From: Streptomyces bluensis
Lineage (GTDB): Bacteria; Actinomycetota; Actinomycetes; Streptomycetales; Streptomycetaceae
DNA length: 64,000 bases
Assembly: GCF_014650715.1 (NCBI RefSeq)
Contig: NZ_BMVM01000024.1
Coordinates: 26,730 to 90,729, forward strand
Direction: 5' to 3'
Part shown: positions 48,326 through 57,369 of the stretch, in pieces
Layout: each line of letters opens with the position of its first letter
Numbering within the stretch: the first letter of the stretch is position 1
Program-made: the position numbers and the translations under genes
Notes under the pieces: generated by a model
The model's input: only the letters and a program-made list of their open reading frames with translations
Databases searched by the model: none
Told to the model about the DNA's origin: nothing

Positions 48326-50017
48326 TCAACGCCCCCGTGGCGGCGGCTCCGGCCGGTCGCGGGAACTCGACCGGGGGCGCTGCGGAGGCCGCCTCGGTGG
48401 CGGGGGAAACGGCCGGGACACCGTGGGTCCCCCGTACACGTCGGTCTCCTGCTCAGACCCCGCGGCGCCGGGCGGCGGCGCACCGCCGGACCGATCCCCG
48501 CCGTCGGGCTGCGCGGCGCTCCCCGAGGCCGACCGCCCGTCCCCAGGCCTCCGTGGACCTTCGGGCAGCCCCAGGTACGGATTGGTGTCCGGGTGCCGCG
48601 GCCGGTACGGCGCACTCGGCGCGTAAGTCCCGGCCCCGGCGCCCGGGGACGTCGCAGTGCCCGGCGCAGCCTCCACGTCACCCCGCGCCCACGGCAAGGC
48701 GTTGCGTCCCGCCGCCCCGCTCGCGCACGCGAGCAACGCCCCGGTGGCCCCGGCGCCCGCACCCCACAGCGCCCCCAGCGGCAGCGCCATCCCCAGGTTC
48801 CCGTGGAGCTCCATGCCTGCCCCGAACGCGCCGAAGCCGAGCACCGACAGCGAGGCGTCCACGGACACCTCCGTCAGCCAGGCCAGCAGCGGCAGTATCA
48901 GCGCCGTCGCGACCCCGAGCCGAAGTGCGCAGCGCCCCACGAACCCGAGCGGACCCCCGCCTGGTCCATCCGCACCGGGCGGCCTTCGTCCAACGACGGC
49001 GGACGAGTCCCGAACGCAAGACGTATGAGACGTATAAGGCGTACGCACGGCGGTCAGTACGCCCGCGAACAGCATCATGAGGGCCGCCCCCGCCCCCAAC
49101 CACCAGACGTTTCCGTCCAGTTCGGCCAGCCGGCCGAGCGTGACGCGCCGGCCGGAGTCGGCGTGGAGCAGCTCGTCGAGCGGGCCGGGCAGCAGGGCGG
49201 CCAGTTCACCGGTGGCCCGGCCGTTCCACGGCACGAAGAGACCGATCGGGATGCCCAGCCAGACCCCGTTGGGCGCACCCAGCAGCGCCGCGCCCGCGAT
49301 CCGCTCGGGGTTGTCGTCACCGATCGCCGCGTACGCCGCCGCCGCGAGGCCCGCGAGGACCGCCATCAGCAACATGCTGATCAGGGCGGACACGGCGGGC
49401 CGTACCACCTTGTGCACCGTGGCCCAGCCGGGCGGCAGGGGAGTGTGGCGGGAGGTGAGCAGAGCGATCACCAGGACGCCTGTGCACCAGATCAGACCGC
49501 CCAGCAGCGTGGGCGCGGTGTTCACCGTGAAGCCGATCCTCGACCTGACGTCCGCGAGGTCGCCGAGCCGGTCCATGCCGCTGTGACCGGCCCGGGCGAT
49601 GCCGCCCAGCACGGCGGCGAACAGCACGAGCAGCGCGCCCGCGCGCGCGAGGAGTTCGGCGGGCGCGATCACAGTCCCAGCTCCGCGCAAGGACCGCAGG
49701 AAGAACCACGACAGCAGGACCGCCCCCACGAGCCCCACACCGAGTGGCGAAATCTCGATGGCGGTGGTCGCATGCGCTCCTTCCAGGCCAAAGAAGGAGA
49801 CACCACCCGACGGGGTGACGGAACCACCCACACCAAGGGCCACAACCGCGGCGGTCATCGGCCCGAGCGGGCCCGCAGAGTCCGCTTCGAGCAGACGCAG
49901 ACCGAGCGCCGCCGTCCCCGCCATTCCGATCAACGCCCAGCTCACGGCGGCGATCGCGGAGAGCAGGACATCGCCCCAGGGGATACCCCGGGCCTGCTGC
50001 GAGGTACCGGTGCTCAT
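48326..50017 (-). CDS. Streptophobe family multi-pass membrane protein
   Basis: 563 residues from MSTGTSQQARG. Around ten hydrophobic helices fill the first 470 residues, including VLLSAIAAVSWALIGMAG and GVGLVGAVLLSWFFL. The last 100 residues are proline-, glycine- and acid-rich and should be cytoplasmic or disordered. The family is known in Streptomyces genomes without a clear biochemical role. It diverges from the double-FHA ABC transporter gene, with about 230 bases between. Confidence 0.82.
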   Translation of the reverse strand: MSTGTSQQARGIPWGDVLLSAIAAVSWALIGMAGTAALGLRLLEADSAGPLGPMTAAVVALGVGGSVTPSGGVSFFGLEGAHATTAIEISPLGVGLVGAVLLSWFFLRSLRGAGTVIAPAELLARAGALLVLFAAVLGGIARAGHSGMDRLGDLADVRSRIGFTVNTAPTLLGGLIWCTGVLVIALLTSRHTPLPPGWATVHKVVRPAVSALISMLLMAVLAGLAAAAYAAIGDDNPERIAGAALLGAPNGVWLGIPIGLFVPWNGRATGELAALLPGPLDELLHADSGRRVTLGRLAELDGNVWWLGAGAALMMLFAGVLTAVRTPYTSHTSCVRDSSAVVGRRPPGADGPGGGPLGFVGRCALRLGVATALILPLLAWLTEVSVDASLSVLGFGAFGAGMELHGNLGMALPLGALWGAGAGATGALLACASGAAGRNALPWARGDVEAAPGTATSPGAGAGTYAPSAPYRPRHPDTNPYLGLPEGPRRPGDGRSASGSAAQPDGGDRSGGAPPPGAAGSEQETDVYGGPTVSRPFPPPPRRPPQRPRSSSRDRPEPPPRGR

Positions 50018-50245
50018 GGTCGGACCCCCGATCAGCCCCGCGGCGTTCCACCGCAGATATCCCCCTCGCGTCGGATTACCACTCTCCGGCCCGGTTTCAA
50101 CCCCGTCAACGGGACCGGTCGACGCCCTGGTTCGCAGGCTTCGCAAGGCCCGGCTTTCAGTCAGGGGGCCGAGCCTGAAATAGTTCCACCCGATGTTCGA
50201 CATCCCTAGACTCCCCGCGACGGGGGTAACTCGGGGGACAACTCA

Positions 50246-52834
50246 GTGGGGCATGGAGTGCCGGAACTCGTACTGGAATCCAATGGACAAACCTGGACGC
50301 TCGACCCGTCCAGGTCATACACGCTCGGACGCGATCCACAGGGAGACATCGTGTTCGACGACGCCAGAGTCTCCTGGCGTCACGCCACGATCAGCTGGAG
50401 CGGCCGGAGTTGGGTCATCGAGGACCACGGCAGCACCAACGGCACATTCGTGCAGGGCCAGCGGATCCACCACCTGGAGATCGGCCCCGGCTCGGCCGTG
50501 CACCTCGGCAACGCGACCGACGGCCCGCGCCTGAGCCTGAAAGGCTCGGCCGCATCCGTGGCGACGCCCCAGGTACAACAGCAGGTACAACAGCAGGCAC
50601 AACATCAGGTACAGCCGCAGCAGCCGTACGCGGCTCAGGGCGCGAACCCGGCGTGGGCGGCCCACCAGGCGGCACCGCCGCAGTCCGCACCGCCGCAGTC
50701 CGCACCCCAACAGGGCTGGCAGCAGCCGCAGGTCCCGCACCAGCAGGGTCCGGCCGGGGGCCACGCACAGCAGGGGCCTGGTGGTGTCGCGGGGGCGCCA
50801 CCGGTCTACGGCGACCGCAGCCCGACCACGTTCCACCAGCTGGCCCTCGGCCGCGTCATGCGCATAGGCCGTGCGCTGGACAACGAACTCGTCGTCTCCG
50901 ACCTCCAGGTCTCACGCCACCACGCCGAGTTCCACGCCACGCCCGACGGCCGCTACGAGATCCGCGATCTCGGCTCGCACAACGGCACGTTCGTCAACGG
51001 CGTGCCGATCGCCAAGAGCGGCTCGGCGCTGCTCGGCCCGAACGACATCGTCGGCGTCGGCCACTCCACGTTCCGTCTCGTCGGCGACCGCCTTGAGGAG
51101 TTCGTCGACACCGGTGAGGTCTCCTTCTCCGCCCGCCATCTGACGGTCACCGTGGACGGCGGCAAGCAGATCCTGAAGGACGTCTCCTTCGGCGTCCCCG
51201 AGAAGTCGCTGATCGCGGTCATCGGTCCGTCCGGCTCCGGCAAGTCGACGCTGCTGAAGGCCCTCACCGGTTACCGCCCGGCCAACCAGGGCGACGTTCT
51301 CTACGACAACCGGAACCTGTACAAGCAGTTCGCCGAGCTGCGCCAGCGCATCGGTCTGGTCCCGCAGGACGACATCCTGCACAAGGAGCTGACCGTCAAG
51401 AAGGCCCTCAAGTACGCGGCCAAGCTGCGCTTCCCCGCCGACACCACGGCCCAGGAGCGCGAGGCCCGCATCGACGAGGTGCTGCGCGAGCTGAAGCTGG
51501 ACATCCACAAGGACAAGAAGGTCACGTCCCTGTCCGGCGGCCAGCGCAAGCGTGTCTCCGTGGCCCTGGAACTGCTCACCAAGCCGTCGCTGATCTTCCT
51601 GGACGAGCCGACCTCCGGTCTCGACCCGGGCATGGACCGCGACGTCATGCAACTGCTGCGCGGCCTCGCCGACGACGGCCGTACGGTCCTCGTCGTCACC
51701 CACTCGGTGGCCGAACTCGCGCTGTGCGACAAACTTCTGGTGATGGCGCCCGGCGGTGCCGTCGCCTACTTCGGTCCGCCGGAGGAGGCCCTCAACTTCT
51801 TCGGCTACGGCACGTGGGCCGATGTCTTCTCCGCCTTCGAGAACTACCGCGACTACGACTGGGCGGGCCGCTGGAAGGGCTCGCAGCACTACCAGATGTA
51901 CGCCGCGGACATCGACGCCGTCGCCCCGCAGTCCGTACACATGCCTCCGCCACAGCAGATGCGCCAGCCCAAGCCGCAGGGCTGGGGCTCACAGCTGCTG
52001 ACCCTGGTCCGGCGGTACGTGTCGGTCATCGCCTCCGACAAGGGCTTCATGGCCCTGATGCTGATCCTGCCCGCCGTGCTCGGCGCGGTCAGCCTGCTCA
52101 TCGAATCCGGCAACGACCTGCTGCCCAACGAGCCGCGCGCGGGCGGTCTGCGGGCGCCCAACGGCACCGCCACCACCGTCCTGCTGATCCTCGCCGTCGG
52201 CGCCTGCTTCGCCGGCGCGGCCAACTCCGTCCGTGAGCTGATCAAGGAACGGGTGATCTACGAACGGGAACGCGCTACGGGCCTGTCCCGCTCGGCCTAC
52301 CTGATGTCCAAGGTCATCGTGCTCGGCATGATCACCATGGTCCAGGGCCTGATCGTCGGCGGAATCGGCTTCGGCGCGCGCGAGGTCCCCTCGGAGGGCC
52401 TGGTCCTCGGCACCCTCACCAAACTGGAGCTCTGCCTGCCGATCATGGCGCTCGGCTTCACCGCGATGATGTTCGGTCTGGTGATCTCCGCGCTGGTGAA
52501 GACGGCCGAGAAGACCATGCCGCTGCTGGTGATGTTCTCGATCATCCAGGTCGTCTTCACCGGCTGTCTCTTCACGCTGAACGGCGCCGTGGGCGTCAAC
52601 GAGTTCTCGTACCTGATGCCGTCCCGCTGGGCCGTCGCCGCGGCGGGCGCCACGCTGGACTTCAACCTGGTCAACCCGAACAAGGACGACCCGACCCAGA
52701 CCGACCCGCTGTGGGACCACACGGTCGGTGTCTGGACCCTGGACATGATCGCCCTGATCGCCATCGGCGCGATCTGCGGCGTCCTCGTGGCCCGCTTCCT
52801 GCGCCGCCACGAGCCGGAAGTCATGCGCAAGTAG
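50246..52834 (+). CDS. Double-FHA ABC transporter, ATPase and permease fused
   Basis: 862 residues if started at the GTG at 50246; the GTG at 50258 (PELVLES) is also possible. Order: FHA 1 (about 5-100), a Gln-rich linker (VQQQVQQQAQHQVQ and PPQSAPPQSAP), FHA 2 (about 190-280, HNGTFVNGV), ABC ATPase (Walker A GPSGSGKST, signature LSGGQRKRVS, Walker B LIFLDEPTSGLD) and an ABC-2 type permease of six helices (about 590-855). FHA domains bind phosphothreonine, so a Ser/Thr kinase probably controls it. The substrate is unknown; Rv1747-like mycobacterial transporters have the same plan. Confidence 0.92.
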   Translation: MGHGVPELVLESNGQTWTLDPSRSYTLGRDPQGDIVFDDARVSWRHATISWSGRSWVIEDHGSTNGTFVQGQRIHHLEIGPGSAVHLGNATDGPRLSLKGSAASVATPQVQQQVQQQAQHQVQPQQPYAAQGANPAWAAHQAAPPQSAPPQSAPQQGWQQPQVPHQQGPAGGHAQQGPGGVAGAPPVYGDRSPTTFHQLALGRVMRIGRALDNELVVSDLQVSRHHAEFHATPDGRYEIRDLGSHNGTFVNGVPIAKSGSALLGPNDIVGVGHSTFRLVGDRLEEFVDTGEVSFSARHLTVTVDGGKQILKDVSFGVPEKSLIAVIGPSGSGKSTLLKALTGYRPANQGDVLYDNRNLYKQFAELRQRIGLVPQDDILHKELTVKKALKYAAKLRFPADTTAQEREARIDEVLRELKLDIHKDKKVTSLSGGQRKRVSVALELLTKPSLIFLDEPTSGLDPGMDRDVMQLLRGLADDGRTVLVVTHSVAELALCDKLLVMAPGGAVAYFGPPEEALNFFGYGTWADVFSAFENYRDYDWAGRWKGSQHYQMYAADIDAVAPQSVHMPPPQQMRQPKPQGWGSQLLTLVRRYVSVIASDKGFMALMLILPAVLGAVSLLIESGNDLLPNEPRAGGLRAPNGTATTVLLILAVGACFAGAANSVRELIKERVIYERERATGLSRSAYLMSKVIVLGMITMVQGLIVGGIGFGAREVPSEGLVLGTLTKLELCLPIMALGFTAMMFGLVISALVKTAEKTMPLLVMFSIIQVVFTGCLFTLNGAVGVNEFSYLMPSRWAVAAAGATLDFNLVNPNKDDPTQTDPLWDHTVGVWTLDMIALIAIGAICGVLVARFLRRHEPEVMRK

Positions 52835-52859
52835 TTCCCGGAAACCGGTCCCGGCACGG

Positions 52860-52892
52860 GCAGGGCGGCACCCCACCGGGGTGCCGCCCTGC
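52860..52892. terminator. Bidirectional terminator after the FHA-ABC gene
   Basis: Perfect 15-bp arms GCAGGGCGGCACCCC / GGGGTGCCGCCCTGC with loop ACC, between the rightward ABC gene and the leftward queA-like gene. Confidence 0.88.
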
Positions 52893-52938
52893 TCCGTTCA
52901 CGAGACCCGAGTAGGGCTCACAGCGCCCGGGGACCGTC

Positions 52939-54045
52939 TCACCAGCAGTCGCTGCTGTCCTGCGCTGTGTGAGATCCCTCCTCGGGGAGAATGAGGTGCA
53001 CGTCCCCGAACTCGTGCCACAGGTAGCGCCCACGCAGCGCCCCCTCGTACGCCCGGTCGACCGCCGCCCGTCCCGCGACCGCCTCCAGCATCAGCAGATG
53101 CGAGGCCTCCGGCTCGTGCAGTCCGGTCAGCAGCCCGTCCACCACCCGCACCCCGCGCTCCGGGGTCACCACGAGGCCGGTCCAGCCCTCCGTGGCCCGC
53201 ACCACCCCGTCGGGCCCGGTCGCCGACTCCACGGCCCGCACCGCGGTCGTACCCACCGCGAGGATCCGCCCCCCACCGGCTCCCGCCGCGTTGATCAGCC
53301 GGGCCGACGCCTCCGGCATCGCGAAGCGCTCCGGGTACGGCGGCTCGTGCGCCTCCGCCGACGCCACCCCCGTGTGCAACGTGACCGGCGCGAACTGCAC
53401 GCCCCGGCTCACCAGCTCCGCCACCAGACGCGCGGTGAAAGGCCGCGCCGCACTCGGCATCTCCGCACTGCCGGCACCGTCGGCCGACGGCAGCGCGAAC
53501 ACCGTCTGGTACGCCGACAGCGGCTGGTCCCGTTCCGTGTACGCGTACCGTATGGGCCGCCCGTGCTCCCGCAGCAGCCCCGGCACGTCCGGACCCTCGT
53601 CCGGCCCCGTGGGGGCCGACACCCGCGCCCACCACAGCCGGGCACTGTGCGCGCTCAGCGGCTCCTCCAGCACCAGCCCTACGTCCCCGGGCAGGCGCAC
53701 CACAGTCCCGGCGGGCCCGCCCGCACGCGCGCGCGTGGTGCCCGTCCCGTCCGGATCCCGCAGCTCGACGGCCCATCGTCCGTCATCACCCCACGTCGAG
53801 AAGTGCACCACCACGCGCGCGTGCCCCACATGACCGTCCACAGCGGCCGCCAGCGTGGGGGAGGTGTTGACGACGAGCAGGTCCCCGGCCCGCAGCAGCC
53901 GCGGCAACTCCACGAACTCGTGATGCGACACCTCCGTGCCGCGCGAGACCAGCAGCCGCACCGCGTCCCGGTCCAGGCCGGGGCCGCGCTGCTCGGCCGG
54001 CACCCGCGCCGACAGCTCATCCGGCACCCGCAGCGCGGTCGTCAT
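52939..54045 (-). CDS. QueA-like SAM:tRNA ribosyltransferase-isomerase
   Basis: 368 residues. QueA transfers the ribosyl part of SAM to preQ1 in tRNA to form epoxyqueuosine. Conserved pieces are GDLLVVNTSPTLAA, FTARLVAELVSRGVQFAPVT, LHTGVASAEAHEPPYPERF and RILAVGTTAVRAVES. The start ATG overlaps the stop of the upstream SDR gene by four bases. No tgt or other queuosine gene is present in this window, so the in vivo substrate is uncertain. Confidence 0.88.
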   Translation of the reverse strand: MTTALRVPDELSARVPAEQRGPGLDRDAVRLLVSRGTEVSHHEFVELPRLLRAGDLLVVNTSPTLAAAVDGHVGHARVVVHFSTWGDDGRWAVELRDPDGTGTTRARAGGPAGTVVRLPGDVGLVLEEPLSAHSARLWWARVSAPTGPDEGPDVPGLLREHGRPIRYAYTERDQPLSAYQTVFALPSADGAGSAEMPSAARPFTARLVAELVSRGVQFAPVTLHTGVASAEAHEPPYPERFAMPEASARLINAAGAGGGRILAVGTTAVRAVESATGPDGVVRATEGWTGLVVTPERGVRVVDGLLTGLHEPEASHLLMLEAVAGRAAVDRAYEGALRGRYLWHEFGDVHLILPEEGSHTAQDSSDCW

Positions 54046-54737
54046 CGACCCTCCAGCAGCGACGGCGCACCGTAGCGGCCACTGGCCGGCCGTTCGTCGA
54101 TCAGCCGCAGGAAGGCCGGTACGACGCCGGCGGGCTCCGGCCGCGGATCGTCGTCGTCCGGTACGGCCGCCGCGTACAGGTCCGTGGCCATGTCCCCGGG
54201 ATCGACCGCCCACACCCGCAGCCCGGGCTCCTCCTCGGCGAGCACCGCCGACAGATGGTCCAGCGCCGCCTTGGACGCCCCGTACCCGCCCCACGTCTCG
54301 TACGCCTCCGCGGCCGCGTCCGAGCTGACGCCGATGACCGCGCCCGCCCCGGCGGCCCGCAGCAGCGGCAGCGCCTCCTGGACGAGACCCAGCGCCGCGA
54401 CCACGTTCACCTCCAGCGCCCGCCGCAGCCCCTCCAGCGGCAGCTCGTCCAGCCGTACGAGCGGTTCGGCGCCCAGCGCGCTCGCGTTGTTCACCAGCAG
54501 ATCGACACCGCCCAGCCGACGTGCCGCCGCCACCAGCGCGGCCCGGTGCCCGGCGTCCGTGACGTCCCCCGCCAGGGCCTCCACCCGGGTGCCGTACGCC
54601 GACAGCTCCTTCGCCGTCCCCTGGAGCACCTCCGCGGTTCTGGCGTCGAGCACCAGGTCCCAGCCGCGCTCCGCCAGGGCAGCGCCGAGCGCCCGCCCCA
54701 GCCCCTTCGAAGCCCCTGTGATGATCGCTACTGGCAT
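54042..54737 (-). CDS. SDR family oxidoreductase (upstream of the queA-like gene)
   Basis: 231 residues from MPVAIITGASKG. NAD(P) site TGASKGLG is at about 7-14, NNASALG at about 90-96, and active-site S in IGVSSDAAAEAYETWGGYGASK, with the Y-x3-K pair. The product is coupled with the QueA-like enzyme through a four-base overlap. A role in nucleoside modification is only a guess. Confidence 0.85.
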   Translation of the reverse strand: MPVAIITGASKGLGRALGAALAERGWDLVLDARTAEVLQGTAKELSAYGTRVEALAGDVTDAGHRAALVAAARRLGGVDLLVNNASALGAEPLVRLDELPLEGLRRALEVNVVAALGLVQEALPLLRAAGAGAVIGVSSDAAAEAYETWGGYGASKAALDHLSAVLAEEEPGLRVWAVDPGDMATDLYAAAVPDDDDPRPEPAGVVPAFLRLIDERPASGRYGAPSLLEGR

Positions 54738-54979
54738 GTCATCCGTCCCCTCGTCCCATGACCGCCGCTCCCGGCGCGTGTTCCCGGCCGCCGACCGCCC
54801 CCAGGCGCCGGCCACCGATCGCTCTCGGCGGACGCCTTCACCGTAGGAACCGGGCCGTCCCGCCCGCCTCGTGCGCGGGCCGCAACGCACCAGGGCCCTT
54901 CGCCCTAGGGCTCGCGGCCCAGGTGGAGGCCGTCACAGGTCCGATCCGCGGTGTCACACCCCGCCGGTACCGTGAGGTC

Positions 54980-56125
54980 ATGAGTCACGGTCCACGGTCC
55001 GGCCTCGCCGCGGTGAGTTCCGCGCTGCTGGCCATGAGCAGGCACCTGGAGGTGCGCGACGTCCTCAAGACGATCGTGGCCTCCGCACGCGAGCTGCTCG
55101 ACGCGGAGTACGCGGCACTGGGCGTGCCCGACGACCACGGGGGCTTCGCCCAGTTCGTGGTCGACGGCGTCAGCGACGAGCAGTGGAAGGCCATCGGCCC
55201 GCTCCCGCGCCAGCACGGCATCCTGGCCGCGATGCTGCACGAGGCCAAGGCGGAACGCCTGGCCGACGTGCGCAAGGACCCCCGATTCGAGGGCTGGCCG
55301 AGCGCCCACCCCGACCTGGCCGACTTCCTCGGCCTGCCCATCCGTGACGGCGACGAGGTCATCGGCGCCCTCTTCCTCGCCAACAAGCGGTGCCCCAAGC
55401 CGGTGGGCGGCTGCGGATTCACCGGGGAGGACGAGGAACTGCTGTCGATCCTCGCCCAGCACGCCGCGATCGCCCTGACGAACGCGAGGCTCTACGAGCG
55501 CAGCCGCGAGCTCACCATCGCCGAGGAGCGCTCCCGCCTCGCTCACGAGCTGCACGACGCCGTCAGCCAGAAGCTCTTCTCCCTGCGTCTGACCGCCCAG
55601 GCCGCGGCCGCCCTGGTCGACCGCGACCCGGGCCGCGCCAAGGGAGAGCTCCAGCAGGTGGCCACGCTCGCCGCGGAGGCCGCCGACGAACTGCGCGCCG
55701 CCGTGGTCGAGCTCCGCCCCGCGGGCCTCGACGAGGACGGTCTCGTCGCCACCCTGCGCACCCAGGTCCACGTCCTCGACCGCGCCCACACCGCGCGCGT
55801 GACCTTCACCAGCCGCGGCGTCCGCGCCCTGCCCGCCGCACAGGAGGAGGCCATGCTCCGCGTCGCCCAGGAGGCCCTGCACAACGCGCTGCGGCACTCG
55901 GGGGCCGAGCGGGTCGAGGTGACCCTGGAGCGGCGCGACGGCACGGCGGTCCTGCGCGTCACGGACGACGGCAGCGGCTTCGAACCGGCGACCGTACGCC
56001 GCGCCGGACGCCACCTCGGCCTGGTCTCCATGCGCGACCGGGCGAGCGGGGTCGGCGGCCGCCTGACCGTGGAGTCGGCGCCCGGAAAGGGCACCACGAT
56101 CGACATGGAGGTCCCCGGTGGCTGA
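54980..56125 (+). CDS. GAF-domain sensor histidine kinase (NarL-system type)
   Basis: 381 residues. The GAF domain is at about 22-180 (VRDVLKTIVASARELLDAEYA ... FTGEDEELLSILAQHAAIA). HisKA_3 dimerisation motif RSRLAHELHDAVSQKLFSLR carries the phosphoacceptor histidine near residue 192. The ATPase domain has EEAMLRVAQEALHNALRHS (N-box) and TDDGSGFEP, then MRDRASGVGGRL. It lacks membrane helices and should be cytoplasmic. The response-regulator gene overlaps its 3' end by 8 bases. Confidence 0.92.
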   Translation: MSHGPRSGLAAVSSALLAMSRHLEVRDVLKTIVASARELLDAEYAALGVPDDHGGFAQFVVDGVSDEQWKAIGPLPRQHGILAAMLHEAKAERLADVRKDPRFEGWPSAHPDLADFLGLPIRDGDEVIGALFLANKRCPKPVGGCGFTGEDEELLSILAQHAAIALTNARLYERSRELTIAEERSRLAHELHDAVSQKLFSLRLTAQAAAALVDRDPGRAKGELQQVATLAAEAADELRAAVVELRPAGLDEDGLVATLRTQVHVLDRAHTARVTFTSRGVRALPAAQEEAMLRVAQEALHNALRHSGAERVEVTLERRDGTAVLRVTDDGSGFEPATVRRAGRHLGLVSMRDRASGVGGRLTVESAPGKGTTIDMEVPGG

Positions 56126-56759
56126 CACAATCAAGGTGCTGCTCGTCGACGACCACCAGGTGGTCCGCCGCGGCCTGCGCACCTTCCTGGAGGTGCAGGA
56201 CGACATCGAGGTCGTGGGCGAGGCGTCCGACGGTGCCGAAGGAGTCGCCCGCGCCGAGGAGTTGAGGCCCGACATCGTCCTCATGGACGTCAAGATGCCG
56301 GGCATGGACGGCGTCGAGGCCCTGCGCAGGCTGCGCTCACTCGACAACCCCGCGCGTGTGCTGATCGTCACCAGCTTCACCGAGCAGCGCACGGTGGTCC
56401 CGGCCCTGCGCGCCGGCGCCGCCGGATACGTCTACAAGGACGTGGACCCCGACGCGCTCGCGGGCGCCATCCGGTCGGTGCACGCCGGGCACATCCTGCT
56501 CCAGCCGGAGGTGGCCGGCGCGCTCCTCTCCCAGGAGGAGGCCAACTCGGGCCAGGGCAGGGGCGGTTCACTCACCGAGCGGGAGCGTGAGGTGCTCGGC
56601 CTGATCGCGGACGGCCGCTCGAACCGCGAGATCGCCCGCGCCCTCGTCCTCTCCGAGAAGACGGTCAAGACCCACGTCTCGAACATCCTGATGAAGCTGG
56701 ACCTGGCCGACCGCACCCAGGCCGCGCTGTGGGCGGTCCGCCACGGTGTGACGGGATGA
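56118..56759 (+). CDS. NarL/FixJ-type response regulator
   Basis: 213 residues with a GTG start inside the kinase gene. The receiver domain has DDHQ near the start and the phosphoacceptor Asp in DIVLMDVKMPGMDG (about residue 54), with Thr/Lys in VTSFTEQ and YVYKDVDPD. The LuxR-type HTH is at about 150-210 (LTEREREVLGLIADGRSNRE ... EKTVKTHVSNILMKL). It pairs with the GAF kinase. Its targets are unknown; chpE lies just downstream. Confidence 0.93.
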   Translation: MADTIKVLLVDDHQVVRRGLRTFLEVQDDIEVVGEASDGAEGVARAEELRPDIVLMDVKMPGMDGVEALRRLRSLDNPARVLIVTSFTEQRTVVPALRAGAAGYVYKDVDPDALAGAIRSVHAGHILLQPEVAGALLSQEEANSGQGRGGSLTEREREVLGLIADGRSNREIARALVLSEKTVKTHVSNILMKLDLADRTQAALWAVRHGVTG

Positions 56760-56884
56760 CCAGTGGGATTGATGGCATGAGCGGCAATTCAGAAGGTTAC
56801 GCTCCGGGCTGAGATTCATACCGTCGTGTGTATGTCCCCCGGATGGCGTATCTCCTGCCGGGCCCGGGCCGTTTTCCAGGGCGT

Positions 56885-56905
56885 GCTGCGGCGACTTGCC
56901 GCAGC
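56885..56905 (+). promoter_or_regulatory. Hairpin in the chpE leader just before the ribosome site
   Basis: GCTGCGGC-GACTT-GCCGCAGC, perfect 8-bp arms with a 5-base loop, ends 7 bases before AAGGAGG (56913-56919), the ribosome site of chpE. It may stabilise the message or modulate translation. Confidence 0.45.
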
Positions 56906-56927
56906 GATCGCCAAGGAGGACTGAGAA

Positions 56928-57176
56928 GTGAAGAACCTGAAGAAGGCCGCTGCCGTCACCCTCGTGGCCGGTGGCCTGGTTGCCGCCGGTGCCGGTATGG
57001 CTTCCGCGACCGACGGTGGGGCCCACGCGGGCGGCAAGGCCATCGGCTCGCCGGGCGTGCTCTCGGGCAACCTCGTCCAGGCTCCGGTCCACGTCCCCGT
57101 GAACGCGGTCGGCAACTCGGTGAACGTCATCGGCGTCCTGAACCCGGCCTTCGGCAACCTGGGTGTCAACCGCTGA
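56928..57176 (+). CDS. chpE: Chaplin E (short chaplin)
   Basis: 82 residues starting at GTG with AAGGAGG upstream. Sec signal peptide MKNLKKAAAVTLVAGGLVAA to about residue 28 (ASA), then a mature chaplin domain (about 50 residues) with SPGVLSGNLVQAPVHVPVNA and GNSVNVIGVLNPAFGN. It has no cysteine, the mark of ChpE among short chaplins, and no LPXTG. Chaplins assemble as amyloid-like fibres that make aerial hyphae and spores hydrophobic. A hairpin terminator follows. Confidence 0.96.
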   Translation: MKNLKKAAAVTLVAGGLVAAGAGMASATDGGAHAGGKAIGSPGVLSGNLVQAPVHVPVNAVGNSVNVIGVLNPAFGNLGVNR

Positions 57177-57201
57177 GGTCTGCCCCGACCCATCAGTGAC
57201 C

Positions 57202-57233
57202 ACCGGCCTCCCAGAGATCCCTGGGAGGCCGGT
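57202..57233 (+). terminator. Terminator after chpE
   Basis: Perfect 12-bp arms ACCGGCCTCCCA / TGGGAGGCCGGT with an 8-base loop, 26 bases after the chpE stop. Confidence 0.85.
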
Positions 57234-57242
57234 CAGCCATAT

Positions 57243-57272
57243 CCAGCCCATGCGGCGTTTGAGGACGAGGCC
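57243..57272. repeat. Streptomyces intergenic repeat element
   Basis: CCAGCCCATGCGGCGTTTGA, then GGACGAGGCC, is a form of a short sequence I recall as very common between Streptomyces genes (TCCGGCGTTTGAGGACGAG). Its function is unknown. Confidence 0.5.
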
Positions 57273-57369
57273 GTTCAGGCAGACTGCGGGGGTCTGGTGG
57301 CGCAGCCTCCAGGGATGGGACGGGTAGGGGCGGCGGGGGCGAAACATCTCCGTCCGGCGCCGCTCCGCT

